Shown: positions 1 through 9,976 of the stretch, piece after piece
Layout of the letters: every line of letters starts with the position of its first letter
Numbering within the stretch: the first letter of the stretch is position 1
From: Bacillus sp. B-jedd
GTDB lineage: Bacteria; Bacillota; Bacilli; Bacillales; Cytobacillaceae
NCBI RefSeq assembly: GCF_000821085.1
Contig: NZ_CCXR01000001.1
Coordinates: forward strand, 4,237,001 to 4,301,000
Length of the DNA: 64,000 bases
Direction: 5' to 3'
Made by a program: the position numbers and the translations under genes
Notes under the pieces: generated by a model
The model's input: only the letters and a program-made list of their open reading frames with translations
Databases searched by the model: none
Told to the model about the DNA's origin: nothing

Positions 1-54
1 GATTCGTCCCTCAATCGTTGATTGATCCGTAGCGTAACATGCCGAATTTGCGAG

Positions 55-813
55 TTACACTTTTTGACATACATAAACCATTGCATAGCTTTCCTGGCTT
101 AATGGATTACGACCCCAGTCTCCGTAGACGTTGATTATTTTAAATCCATGCTTTTCTGCCAGCCGCTCCATTTCCTTCGGATAGACATAACGCAGGTTTA
201 CACGTGTTTTCAGTTCCTTCATGATTTGACCCTCTTTCACGTATCTTCTGAAGGTCGTATAATATTGGACTTGTTCGATGGCATTATAGTGGTTGATGGT
301 TGATAGCTCCACCTTAAACCCTGTGTCCGCGTCTATATAATTAGTCCAGTATTCCTCCCTTGGCGGCTGCAGCAGTTCCTCAGCACTCGGGAATCTCGTG
401 TCAAAAACAAACAGGCCCAAAGGGTTAAGATGCGATGATACACGATTGAATAGGCCATCCTGGTCTTCATTTGTTAAAAAGTGCTGAAACGAATTGCCTC
501 CTGAATAGATGAAATCTGTTTTTATTCCTAAATCAAAATTTGTGCAATCTTGCTTGCTCCAATTGATATTCAGGCTTTCCTGGCGGCTTTTTTCTTTTGC
601 AGCCTGTAGCATCCCTTCATGGACATCAATCCCTATCATTTCATGCCCCTCCCTGGCCAACGGAATAGTTAGACGGCCAGTTCCGCAGGCAAGGTCAATA
701 ATCGGCCCTTTCATTTGCAGCGCCAGCTCTTTAAGAAATGGAATTTCACCTATTCGAGTATTCTCTTTATCGTACAGACTCGCATCCTCATATTCTTCAA
801 AAAATTGTTCCAT
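55..813 (-). CDS. Class I SAM-dependent methyltransferase
   Basis: A 252-residue cytoplasmic methyltransferase. The SAM-binding motif I is visible as DLACGTGRL at about residues 40-48, followed by the acidic GIDVHEGML strand (motif II). A WSKQDCTNFDL segment and a downstream FIYSGGNSFQH segment fit the rest of the Rossmann fold. The start ATG is preceded on the minus strand by GAGGAG at good spacing. The substrate cannot be deduced; relatives act on small molecules or proteins. It stands alone, with the next gene transcribed divergently. The family call is firm and the specific function unknown. Confidence 0.88.
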   Translation of the reverse strand: MEQFFEEYEDASLYDKENTRIGEIPFLKELALQMKGPIIDLACGTGRLTIPLAREGHEMIGIDVHEGMLQAAKEKSRQESLNINWSKQDCTNFDLGIKTDFIYSGGNSFQHFLTNEDQDGLFNRVSSHLNPLGLFVFDTRFPSAEELLQPPREEYWTNYIDADTGFKVELSTINHYNAIEQVQYYTTFRRYVKEGQIMKELKTRVNLRYVYPKEMERLAEKHGFKIINVYGDWGRNPLSQESYAMVYVCQKV

Positions 814-1002
814 CGTCTCTCCTCGTTTTTATCTATCCATATTAATTTTGAATTGAGGCACTGGAACCATCTCCTGCCTCATTCTAATAGTCATATTGTA
901 CCATTTTTGCCAGTTAGGCGCTTTGGGGCGGGTGTTTTTTTGATTGTAGTTTAGAATTTTACTAGTATTGATATGTAGGAAACTTTTGTTAGGAGGGGTC
1001 AA

Positions 1003-1443
1003 GTGGAGTTAACTGTGTATTTGGCTGGCCAGATTCATGATGATTGGCGAGAGGAGGTAGAGAAAAAGGCGAGGGAAAGGGATTTGCCGCTTGTATTTGT
1101 AAGGCCGCAGACAAATCATGACCGATCGGATGATATTGGGGAAGCGATCCTCGGAAAACAGCCGGGCAATTATTATAAGGATGACGCTGCTTCCGATATT
1201 AACAATTTCAGGACACAGGTTTTATTGCAAAAGGCAGACATCGTTATCGCGCTGTTCGGAGAAAAATACAAACAATGGAATACGGCGATGGATGCCAGCA
1301 TGGCAATCGCCATGAACAAACCAACTATCCTTATTAGACCTGAATCCCTAATTCATCCATTGAAGGAGCTTTCCAATCGAGCGAATGTCACGGTCGAAAC
1401 AGTCGACCAGGCTGTTGAAGTTTTATGTTATGTGTTTGAATAA
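1003..1443 (+). CDS. ytoQ: YtoQ family protein
   Basis: A 146-residue soluble protein starting at GTG, with AGGAGGGG 4-5 bases upstream. It begins VYLAGQIHDDW and carries ADIVIALFGEKYKQWN and a C-terminal NVTVETVDQAVEVL stretch. This is the pattern of the YtoQ family of Bacillaceae, a nucleoside 2-deoxyribosyltransferase-like fold. The length matches the family. The biochemical role is unestablished. It lies alone between a divergent methyltransferase and a secreted protease. The symbol is given on remembered similarity only. Confidence 0.8.
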   Translation: MELTVYLAGQIHDDWREEVEKKARERDLPLVFVRPQTNHDRSDDIGEAILGKQPGNYYKDDAASDINNFRTQVLLQKADIVIALFGEKYKQWNTAMDASMAIAMNKPTILIRPESLIHPLKELSNRANVTVETVDQAVEVLCYVFE

Positions 1444-1579
1444 TTTAACCTATCGTTATGTTGTAAATTGTCTAACTATTTTTAATTGTAACTCTATTAA
1501 ATCGACAACTAGTATTTGTTTTTTGTTATAGGATATCTTCATGCTCGTCCATCACTCTTTATACATAGGAGGAAATTGA

Positions 1580-3034
1580 ATGAAGAAGAAACTGGCTTTT
1601 CTATCTATTTGCACGATGCTATCCTTTTCGTTATTAATGGGTGCCCAATCGGGTAAAACAAACGCAGCACCAGAAAAGGAGTATTATGTACTCGCCTATA
1701 AAGGAAAGCTGCCTGGCAATTATGCTGATGCTATTTCAAAAGCTGGTGGAACGGTCGAAAGGGTCATTCCTGAAATCGGTATAGTAGAGGCCGCTTCTGC
1801 CGATTCAACTTTCCTCACAAAAGTAAAAAAGGATACTAGTATTCAATCAGCCGGCCGCGAACTAGAGGCGTATCTGGAAACCGATCCGGATGATAAGGTC
1901 CAATTCACCCCAGGGACGCCTAACGGCCAGAAAGTTACACTTGATGCAAATGCGGACAGCTATTGGGACAAGCAATGGGATATGCACCGCCTGACCAACG
2001 ACGGTGACTCTTATAAATTGAACAAAGGCAATAAAGATACGGTTGTCGCGGTCATTGATACCGGAATCGACTTCAACCACCCTGACTTAAAAGATAATGC
2101 CGATGAAGCGGGCTCGAAAACCTTTGTACCCGGCACGACTGATGCCTGGGACAAAAACGGCCATGGGACTCATGTTGCCGGCTCAATCGCTGCCAACGGA
2201 AAAGTTAAAGGTGTAGGCCCTGAGCTGACTGTACGCGCGTATCGAGTTTTTGGGGCAACTGGCGGAGCACAGCAATCATGGATTACCGATGCCATCGTAG
2301 CTGCGGCCAATGATGGCGTGGAAGTCATCAATATGTCGATTGGCGGATGGCGCTGGATGGCGCATAACCTGGATGAAAAAGGTGACTCGGCCTCCATGGT
2401 CGCTTATCAGCGCGCAATCCAATATGCCGTCCAGAAAGGTGTCACCGTTGTAGTATCCGCAGGTAACGATTCAAGAGATCTTAATAACATTCATGATATG
2501 CAAGCGTATTGGAAGGAGACCTATGGGCTCGATATTAAAGGTCCATCCCGTGTCGTGCCTGCCCAAATTCCTGGCGTCATAACCGTTTCTTCTTCAAATG
2601 AGTGGTCAGAGAATAGTATCGCCTTCTACTCCAACTATGGAAATGCCATCGATGTTGCAGGTCCTGGCGGGGATAACGGTCCATTGTATGATGAATTGTA
2701 CCGTAATGATCCTAAGGGCAACTACTTGGATAAGCGTGATTTCACTTACAGGACACTGTCCACTTATCCATCGTATCCGGTTGCCAGTAATGCAACGACT
2801 CAATTCAGTGATGGAAACTGGCATGGATACTCTTATTTGCACGGCACATCCATGGCAGCTCCGAAAGTGGCCGGCGTAGCAGGCGTCATTAAAGCAGCCC
2901 ACCCTGAGTACTCGCCTGCCCAGGTAGCAGCGGCCATCAGACAGAGCGCCATTGACTTCGGTAAAGTCGGTGCTGACCCGCTTTACGGCAAGGGTGAAGC
3001 CAATATTTACAACTTCCTCGCGAATGACAAGTAA
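1580..3034 (+). CDS. Secreted S8 (subtilisin-like) serine protease
   Basis: A 484-residue extracellular protease. Residues 1-29 are a signal peptide (basic MKKK, hydrophobic core, then TNAAP). A short I9-like propeptide follows to about residue 100, then the subtilase catalytic domain. The triad is visible: Asp160 in VAVIDTGID, His195 in NGHGTHVAG and Ser424 in GTSMAAPKVAG. No C-terminal extension is present. The ATG sits behind AGGAGG at normal spacing, and a strong hairpin terminator follows. It is monocistronic. It resembles Bacillus subtilases of the lantibiotic-leader-peptidase-like group, but no lantibiotic genes are adjacent, so a general extracellular protease is the safer reading. 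Confidence 0.93.
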   Translation: MKKKLAFLSICTMLSFSLLMGAQSGKTNAAPEKEYYVLAYKGKLPGNYADAISKAGGTVERVIPEIGIVEAASADSTFLTKVKKDTSIQSAGRELEAYLETDPDDKVQFTPGTPNGQKVTLDANADSYWDKQWDMHRLTNDGDSYKLNKGNKDTVVAVIDTGIDFNHPDLKDNADEAGSKTFVPGTTDAWDKNGHGTHVAGSIAANGKVKGVGPELTVRAYRVFGATGGAQQSWITDAIVAAANDGVEVINMSIGGWRWMAHNLDEKGDSASMVAYQRAIQYAVQKGVTVVVSAGNDSRDLNNIHDMQAYWKETYGLDIKGPSRVVPAQIPGVITVSSSNEWSENSIAFYSNYGNAIDVAGPGGDNGPLYDELYRNDPKGNYLDKRDFTYRTLSTYPSYPVASNATTQFSDGNWHGYSYLHGTSMAAPKVAGVAGVIKAAHPEYSPAQVAAAIRQSAIDFGKVGADPLYGKGEANIYNFLANDK

Positions 3035-3054
3035 ATAAAACGATACTGGCAAAA

Positions 3055-3090
3055 GGCCACCGGTGCATCCGCCCGGTGGCCTGTTTTTTT
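3055..3090 (+). terminator. Rho-independent terminator of the subtilase gene
   Basis: A 9-bp perfect stem (GGCCACCGG at 3055-3063 pairing with CCGGTGGCC at 3073-3081) is followed by a T run. It lies just after the protease stop codon. Confidence 0.9.
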
Positions 3091-3115
3091 ATAAAGATTT
3101 CCTTATTGCCGGTAT

Positions 3116-3487
3116 TTAGCGAACCAAAGTCGGTCCTACCAATTCTTTTGGGTTCTCACCCAACGCCAGCCTGCTAAGATTCGTGTAGCTGATTTTCTTA
3201 TACGTGTTAAGCAGCTCTTTTAATTCAATAAATTTATTGTCTGATTTTAATTTTTCAATTTCCCTCAGATATACGGACAATACATACTCATTCAGAGGCT
3301 TTGGCTGGAATTTACGCGCATCCTCATCCATAATCAATGAACCCATAAATTGATAGCCAAATTGGAATTGCCGAGTCAGGTTAATAATATTCATAAACTT
3401 CTCATAAAGGGAAGGTTTTGCCTCATTTAAATTTTCAATCGCCATTTGCGCTTTTATTAATTCTGTATAGCTTGATGCAACCAGCAT
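3116..3487 (-). CDS. Hypothetical protein, thioesterase operon partner
   Basis: A 123-residue, mostly helical soluble protein with no signal peptide, membrane segment or motif I recognise. Its ATG is preceded on the minus strand by AAAGGAGCG. It starts 15 bases after the stop of the acyl-CoA thioesterase gene on the same strand, so the two are almost certainly co-transcribed. Several IEN/IEKL/LKELL helices suggest a small helical bundle. No function is proposed. Confidence 0.7.
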   Translation of the reverse strand: MLVASSYTELIKAQMAIENLNEAKPSLYEKFMNIINLTRQFQFGYQFMGSLIMDEDARKFQPKPLNEYVLSVYLREIEKLKSDNKFIELKELLNTYKKISYTNLSRLALGENPKELVGPTLVR

Positions 3488-3502
3488 GTTATTTCGCTCC
3501 TT

Positions 3503-4024
3503 TTATTTTGAATCCCAAGGCTTGCCCAACGAAAGATTTACTATAAGTTCTTTGTTTTGCTCCCTTTTTAGTTTCCGGATACGCTCCCGCTCCTTCCCTG
3601 TCTCGAAAAGAAATCTTTCCTCCTCCGACTCAGGGATAATCGCCGGAACTTCCATCGGCCGCTTGTTTTCATCAAGCGGAACAAATGTCAGAAACGCAGT
3701 GGCGGCAAGCCTGCGGTTCCCGGTTTCAAGGTCTTCCGCAATGACCTTGCAAAAAATCTCCATTGACCTTTTGCCTGTATAACTGACATACGACTCAATA
3801 CAAACCGAGTCGCTTTGGCGGATTGGTTCGAGGAAATTTACCGAGTCAGTCGACGCGGTCACACATTCCTTAATCCGTGAATGCCGCCGCGCCGAAAGTG
3901 TCGCGCAGGCATCCATTTTTTTCATTAATACTCCGCCAAACAACGTATGATAATTGTTCAAATCATTAATTAAAACTTGGTCTGTTTGAACAACACGAGT
4001 TTCTTTAACTGTTTTAGCTTCCAA
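3503..4024 (-). CDS. Acyl-CoA thioesterase (hotdog fold, YkhA-like)
   Basis: A 173-residue hotdog-fold acyl-CoA hydrolase, which would cleave acyl-CoA to free fatty acid and CoA in the cytoplasm. Visible family features are the N-terminal NDLNNYHTLFGGVLMKKMD (the HxxxFGG segment), the DSVNFLEPIRQSD strand and the TAFLTFVPLDEN strand. The C-terminus is a charged helical tail. Length and order agree with Bacillus YkhA and the human BACH/ACOT7 type. It is the first gene of a two-gene minus-strand unit. Confidence 0.9.
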   Translation of the reverse strand: MEAKTVKETRVVQTDQVLINDLNNYHTLFGGVLMKKMDACATLSARRHSRIKECVTASTDSVNFLEPIRQSDSVCIESYVSYTGKRSMEIFCKVIAEDLETGNRRLAATAFLTFVPLDENKRPMEVPAIIPESEEERFLFETGKERERIRKLKREQNKELIVNLSLGKPWDSK

Positions 4025-4185
4025 TCGATATCACCTATATTTATAAATGCTGTTAAAAGGCCAGAGCCTTAAGCATTGAATTTTTTATATGATTATTATA
4101 ACGGTGCTAATACGATGAAATACAATGCCAATCCGATATGGCAACCATGTTGAAAACTTATGTAAACGCTTCTAGAAACAAGCAC

Positions 4186-4221
4186 AAAAAAAGCTTCCTC
4201 TTTTTTAAGGGAAGCTTTTTT
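4186..4221 (-). terminator. Terminator, probably of the lysR gene
   Basis: Inverted repeat AAGCTTCC / GGAAGCTT is flanked by A and T runs on both sides, so it could work in both directions. It lies directly beyond the stop of the LysR gene read on the minus strand. Confidence 0.75.
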
Positions 4222-4222
4222 G

Positions 4223-5125
4223 TCATGTGATATTTTCAGATCCTGCCATCGAGAGCTTTTCTTTTGCAAAATGAATAAATTCTTTTGCCAGTTGGGATAA
4301 GTGGGCATCCTTCTTCCAAATCATTGCAAGGTTCCACTCAATGGCTGGGTCGGTGATGCTTAATGTGCGAAAGTCCTCTGTCAATTCCGAACAAGTACTT
4401 TCAGGGAGTAAGGTGATACCAATATTATACGAAACCAATTCCTGAATAAAATCGAGCTGTGACGTTTCAGAGACGATATTCGGGTGAAACCCAGCTCCCC
4501 GGCAGGCATTGATGACAAGATTCCTTAATTCAAAATCCCGGTTGAACATAATAAAATTCTCTTCCTTTAGTTCCTGCAAAGATACTTTCCCTTTCCCTGA
4601 AAGGTGATGGGAGGAATGGACCACCAGTTTCAATTTCTCGTTCACAAACATGAACTTTTCAAGTTGATCATTTCTTTCCGAAAGGACAACAATTCCAAAA
4701 TCGAGCAAATCATTAATAATTTTTTCTTCTATCCGCCTGGAACCATCCTCTTCCAATTGGAAAGTCACTTCTGGATACCTTTGGTGGTACGAAGCGATCA
4801 ATTTTGAAAAGAATGCGGTGTTTACAATCGTAGGCAGACCAATCCGGATATGCCTCTTTTTCAGCTTAAGCATATGGTCGAATTCCACATTCATTTGCTG
4901 TAGCTGCTTTTCAATGAGCAACGCATGTTTTTCCAATACCCTGCCTGCATCGGTTACGAGCATCTTTTTCCTGGTGCGGATGAAAAGAGACGTTCCTATC
5001 TCATCCTCCAAAGACTTGATAATCCTGCTAAGGGCAGGCTGTGTTATGAATAAATTTTCCGCCGCGGCGGTAAAATTGCCAGTACGGATCACTTCGAGAA
5101 AACATTCCAATTGTTTGATTTCCAA
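4223..5125 (-). CDS. LysR family transcriptional regulator
   Basis: A 300-residue LysR-type regulator. The N-terminal winged helix is clear: MEIKQLECFLEV, then GNFTAAAENLFITQPALSRIIKSLE and LFIRTRKKMLVTDAG (residues 1-65). A periplasmic-binding-like effector domain follows, including HIRIGLPTIVNT and the FGIVVLSER segment. The gene lies 160 bases from the divergent small gene at 5287, which may or may not be its target. The effector is unknown. Length and domain order are standard for the family. Confidence 0.9.
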   Translation of the reverse strand: MEIKQLECFLEVIRTGNFTAAAENLFITQPALSRIIKSLEDEIGTSLFIRTRKKMLVTDAGRVLEKHALLIEKQLQQMNVEFDHMLKLKKRHIRIGLPTIVNTAFFSKLIASYHQRYPEVTFQLEEDGSRRIEEKIINDLLDFGIVVLSERNDQLEKFMFVNEKLKLVVHSSHHLSGKGKVSLQELKEENFIMFNRDFELRNLVINACRGAGFHPNIVSETSQLDFIQELVSYNIGITLLPESTCSELTEDFRTLSITDPAIEWNLAMIWKKDAHLSQLAKEFIHFAKEKLSMAGSENIT

Positions 5126-5286
5126 CTTACCTCAGACCTTACTGTTTAGGTTTATTATAGTGTACCCCCATTTAAACAATCTATGTCATTACTATTTTAT
5201 TAAAAGAAGGTTGATTTTTTGGACGATTGGAAGGATGAATAGTTACTTCATTCTCTACCATACTAAAAGCAAAAGGAGGATAAGCA

Positions 5287-5451
5287 ATGGCCAAACGAAC
5301 GAAGAAAAACGACCCCGAGCAAAAAAACAAGCAAGGATTTGACTCCAGCAAAAAGGATGCGGAATTCTCCAAGGAATTCGGAAGCGCCAATGCCAACCGG
5401 GCTAAAAAGCAAAAAGAAAAAGAACAGCGGGCATACGAAAACAGAAGCTAA
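5287..5451 (+). CDS. Small basic protein, possibly SASP-like
   Basis: A 54-codon ORF with AAAGGAGGA before the ATG. The product starts MAKRTKKNDPEQKNK, has a central SSKKDAEFSKEFGSAN segment and ends in a Lys/Glu/Arg-rich helix. The EFSKEFGSANANRAKKQ stretch recalls the repeat of gamma-type small acid-soluble spore proteins, but the likeness is partial. The good ribosome site and the similar tiny gene 30 bases downstream support coding. The function is an inference at best. Confidence 0.65.
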   Translation: MAKRTKKNDPEQKNKQGFDSSKKDAEFSKEFGSANANRAKKQKEKEQRAYENRS

Positions 5452-5481
5452 TCCCCTATATTTTGCGTAAGGAGCATGGTT

Positions 5482-5604
5482 ATGACACAATCGAAACGGC
5501 AAAAGGAACGACAATGGGAAACCAGAAAGGAATCCCAGAACCCGCACGGAAAAGTAAAATCCTATGAACAGCTGGCGGAAGAAGCCGGGAAAGCCAAGAA
5601 GTAA
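5482..5604 (+). CDS. Tiny basic protein (DUF6254-like)
   Basis: A 40-residue ORF, ATG at 5482 preceded by AAGGAG about six bases upstream. The product begins MTQSKRQKERQWETRK, with NPHGKVKSYEQLAEE in its second half. I remember very similar 35-40-residue Bacillaceae proteins catalogued as DUF6254, but could not check. It probably shares a transcript with the gene at 5287, and a terminator follows at once. No function is known. Confidence 0.65.
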   Translation: MTQSKRQKERQWETRKESQNPHGKVKSYEQLAEEAGKAKK

Positions 5605-5615
5605 GTAAGAACTTC

Positions 5616-5656
5616 AATGGACTTGCATTTTAAAATGCGAAGTCCATTTTTTATTT
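5616..5656 (+). terminator. Terminator after the two small genes
   Basis: A 9-bp stem AATGGACTT / AAGTCCATT encloses a second small palindrome (GCATTTTAAAATGC) and is followed by a T-rich run. Confidence 0.85.
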
Positions 5657-5881
5657 TCCGAGCAGATTAAATTTTTAATTTCCCAGTAACTTTCATCCTC
5701 TTTGTACGTACTACTCTATAGGTGGAAAAATTTTAAATTTTGATACAAATAATGACAATATTCTGCCCCTCCATCAAGTAGAATAGTATTGATTTTGTTT
5801 TTTGGGAATTTGGTTGGATTATCCGAATAGAATGCCAAGGCCACAAACCATAGGAATTTATGCAAAACGGGGGAATTAAAC

Positions 5882-7318
5882 ATGGAAGGTTCACTTCAAA
5901 GATCGGTGCAGGAAGTCAGCAGGCATAAGAAACACTCGACAAGAAATTGGAAGCTGGTGACAGCAAGTTTATTAGTTTTTATCTTGCTTATCGCTGCTGC
6001 TATTGGGTATTACCAAACAACCCGCTTCAATGTAAATGTGTCGATAAATGGCGTCAAGGTCGCTGGCCTGACAGCAAACCAGGCGCTCAATAAGCTGAAT
6101 ACAACAACCTTAACAAATAAAGTTTATCTTGGGGAACAGCAACTAATCGATGGAAAAGATACAAAGCTAAGTTTTACAACTGACGACCTGTCAGGGGTCA
6201 AAGAGATTTTTGATACACAACAGACCTTCCTCCCTTCTTTTCAGAAAAAAGATTATTCATTAAGTCCGGCACAACCTGACCCATACCGCAGCCAGGAAAT
6301 GAAAAAACAGTTCGAGGAAAAGCTTTTGGCCATGAATAAAACCTTGCAGCCTCCAAAAAATGCCGAGGTTGTCCTCGAACAAGGAAAAATCATCGTCATT
6401 CCCGGCAGCCACGGTGAGCAGTACGATGTAGAAAATCTTTTAAAAGAATATGATAAGCAAGCATACAAAAGTGATGTCCGACTTAATCCTGTTTATCTCC
6501 AGCCTGTTAAAGAAGACAGTGAGATAATCAAGACGAAGGAGCAAAAGCTACAGGCCCTCCTCCAGCAAACTGTTGATTATAAGGTACAGGATCAAGTCCA
6601 TTCCTTAAAGGCGAGCGAATTGATTAAAAATGCCACCGTTTCAAATGACCTGAAAGTCGCCATTGACCCGGGCGACTTGAAAAATAAAATTGTCGAAATC
6701 AATCAAAACCAGTCCACCCTGAACAAAGACTTCACCTTTAAGACCCATTCAGGCAAAGTCGTTAAAGTTAAAGGGCAAGGCTATGGCTGGGCATTGGATG
6801 TGGACAAGGAAACAACGCAAATCGCGGATGCTTTTGCAAAAGGAGAAAATTCGGTTTCCGCTTCCAATATAAACGGAAATGGCTGGAACAACGAAGGATA
6901 CGGCTATGGAACAACGGCAAACAACGGAATCGGCGATACGTATGCAGAGGTCTCCATCCAGGAACAGCGCGTGTGGATTTATAGAAACGGAAAACTGGTC
7001 TTCACAACGAATGTCGTAACCGGCAACCATAATACCCGTGAAGACACGTCACCAGGCGTGTGGTACATCCTTTATAAACGGACTCCTTATGTACTTGAAG
7101 GAAGCAGAGTCGGCAGTTCCGAATACGCCATTAAAGTAAACTACTGGGCACCCTTTACAAACAGCGGCCAGGGCTTCCACGATGCCAGCTGGCGGACGAA
7201 CTGGTCAGGAAACGCGTATTTGAACGCCGGTTCAGGCGGCTGCGTCAACATCAAGCCGAGTGTCATGAAAGCCGTGTACGACAATCTCAATACACACGAT
7301 CCGGTTGTAATTTATTAA
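5882..7318 (+). CDS. L,D-transpeptidase with peptidoglycan-binding domain (YkuD family)
   Basis: A 478-residue membrane-anchored cell-wall enzyme. Residues 25-46 form one transmembrane anchor (LVTASLLVFILLIAAAIGYY), leaving the rest outside. A long PG_binding_4-type region (about 60-340) precedes the YkuD catalytic domain. The active-site signature is at the C-terminus: GFHDASWRTNW followed by GSGGCVNIKP, with catalytic Cys and upstream His. Such enzymes form 3-3 cross-links or attach proteins to peptidoglycan. It is monocistronic with its own terminator. The ATG follows GGGGGAATTAAAC, a plausible ribosome site. Confidence 0.92.
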   Translation: MEGSLQRSVQEVSRHKKHSTRNWKLVTASLLVFILLIAAAIGYYQTTRFNVNVSINGVKVAGLTANQALNKLNTTTLTNKVYLGEQQLIDGKDTKLSFTTDDLSGVKEIFDTQQTFLPSFQKKDYSLSPAQPDPYRSQEMKKQFEEKLLAMNKTLQPPKNAEVVLEQGKIIVIPGSHGEQYDVENLLKEYDKQAYKSDVRLNPVYLQPVKEDSEIIKTKEQKLQALLQQTVDYKVQDQVHSLKASELIKNATVSNDLKVAIDPGDLKNKIVEINQNQSTLNKDFTFKTHSGKVVKVKGQGYGWALDVDKETTQIADAFAKGENSVSASNINGNGWNNEGYGYGTTANNGIGDTYAEVSIQEQRVWIYRNGKLVFTTNVVTGNHNTREDTSPGVWYILYKRTPYVLEGSRVGSSEYAIKVNYWAPFTNSGQGFHDASWRTNWSGNAYLNAGSGGCVNIKPSVMKAVYDNLNTHDPVVIY

Positions 7319-7330
7319 AGAGAAATTATC

Positions 7331-7374
7331 GGGACAGCTATTGGCAAAATTGCCGTGGCTGTCTCGTTTTTTTT
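7331..7374 (+). terminator. Terminator of the L,D-transpeptidase gene
   Basis: Long imperfect hairpin: GGGACAGC with GGCTGTCTC, and an inner TTGGCAAAATTGCC palindrome, followed by a run of eight T. Confidence 0.85.
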
Positions 7375-7447
7375 GTATTCGGGACAGTCTCTTGGTGAGA
7401 TGGCCGGACGGTGTCCAAAACATACGGAGTGAAAAAGAGAAAACCAA

Positions 7448-8353
7448 TTATATTTGATAGCGATCCAGCATGCTGAAGAATTCACGGACGAATTCATGGA
7501 ACAGCTTCTCGGCCGGCAGCAACTGGCGGTCACTTGGAATGATGATGCCGACCGTGCGGTTCACCTGGGGCTCAACAATTGGCAGCCTTACGGTCGAACG
7601 CGGCACGCTGTCAACGAGCGTCACTTCGGGAATAAGCGTTACTCCGAGACCAGCGGAGACCAATCCCTTGATCGCATCAATATCTTCCCCTTCGAAAGAA
7701 ACAGCGGGCTCGAAACCAAACTGCCTGCAGGCCGTATCGACGATTTCACGCAAAACAAATCCTTTCGGAAAAAGGATGAACGAGTCGTCTCTTAACTGGC
7801 TCAGTTTAATGGAACGTTGTTTTGAGAGCGGGTGTCCGGCCGGAAGCAGGGCTACGATCTTTTCAGTAAATAAAATGTCACCCTTCACTTTTTTCTCTGG
7901 TTTCGGAAGCGGGCCTAGTAAGGCCATATCGATGTCTCCGTTTACGACTCCGGCAATTAGATCATGGTAGGAACTTTGCTTCAGCTCGAATTTCACATGA
8001 GGGTACCGCTCTCTGAAGGCGGAAATGATTGTAGGCAGCGTATAAGCCGCGAGACTGCTCGGGAATCCAATCCGAACGATTCCTTGTTCCGGATCCAGAT
8101 ATTCCTGGACCTCCTGCCTCGCATTGTCGATTACCTTCATCGCCTCTTCCATATATTCAAGAAACATTCTTCCAATCGGAGTCAGTTTTACATTCCGCCC
8201 TTCACGAATAAAAAGATCGACACCCAATTCCGCTTCCAGATTGAAAATCTGCCTGCTGACGGCGGATTGAGCCACATGCAGGACCAAAGCAGCCTCTGTG
8301 ACATGCTCCCTTTTTGCCACTTCAATGAAGTATTGAATCTGTCTTAATTCCAC
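7448..8353 (-). CDS. gltC: LysR family regulator, GltC orthologue
   Basis: A LysR regulator of glutamate metabolism. The product begins VELRQIQYFIEVAKREHV, with VAQSAVSRQIFNLEAELG as the recognition helix, then an effector domain with IVRIGFPSSLAAYTLP and GEDIDAIKGLVSAGLGVTLIPE. These match remembered Bacillus subtilis GltC closely. I place the start at GTG 8353, not the ATG at 8368: GGGGGTGG lies 5 bases before the GTG and the homologue starts there. It is transcribed divergently from gdhA with 171 bases between, the usual arrangement for a LysR regulator and its target, so it probably controls gdhA in addition to or instead of gltAB. Confidence 0.85.
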   Translation of the reverse strand: MELRQIQYFIEVAKREHVTEAALVLHVAQSAVSRQIFNLEAELGVDLFIREGRNVKLTPIGRMFLEYMEEAMKVIDNARQEVQEYLDPEQGIVRIGFPSSLAAYTLPTIISAFRERYPHVKFELKQSSYHDLIAGVVNGDIDMALLGPLPKPEKKVKGDILFTEKIVALLPAGHPLSKQRSIKLSQLRDDSFILFPKGFVLREIVDTACRQFGFEPAVSFEGEDIDAIKGLVSAGLGVTLIPEVTLVDSVPRSTVRLPIVEPQVNRTVGIIIPSDRQLLPAEKLFHEFVREFFSMLDRYQI

Positions 8354-8521
8354 TTTTTCCACCCCCATCGTCTAATTATCTCATATCGGCATCATTCTTA
8401 TCTAATTTTCATATTGTTTAGATTGTTTAGCAATTATAAAATAAGGAAACTAAATAATTTAATTGCGTAAAGTTGAAAACTCATTTATTTTTATGCAGAC
8501 TTTTTGCAAAAGGGGTGCTGA

Positions 8522-9907
<1,386 letters not shown>

Positions 9908-9918
9908 CAATTATGAAT

Positions 9919-9965
9919 AAAAAGGTGATTGCTTCCCGTTTTGTGGGCAATCGCCTTTTTTTGTT
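9919..9965 (+). terminator. gdhA terminator
   Basis: A 12-bp stem AAAGGTGATTGC / GCAATCGCCTTT (one mismatch) is followed by seven T. Confidence 0.88.
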
Positions 9966-9976
9966 GGGGTGAGGTT

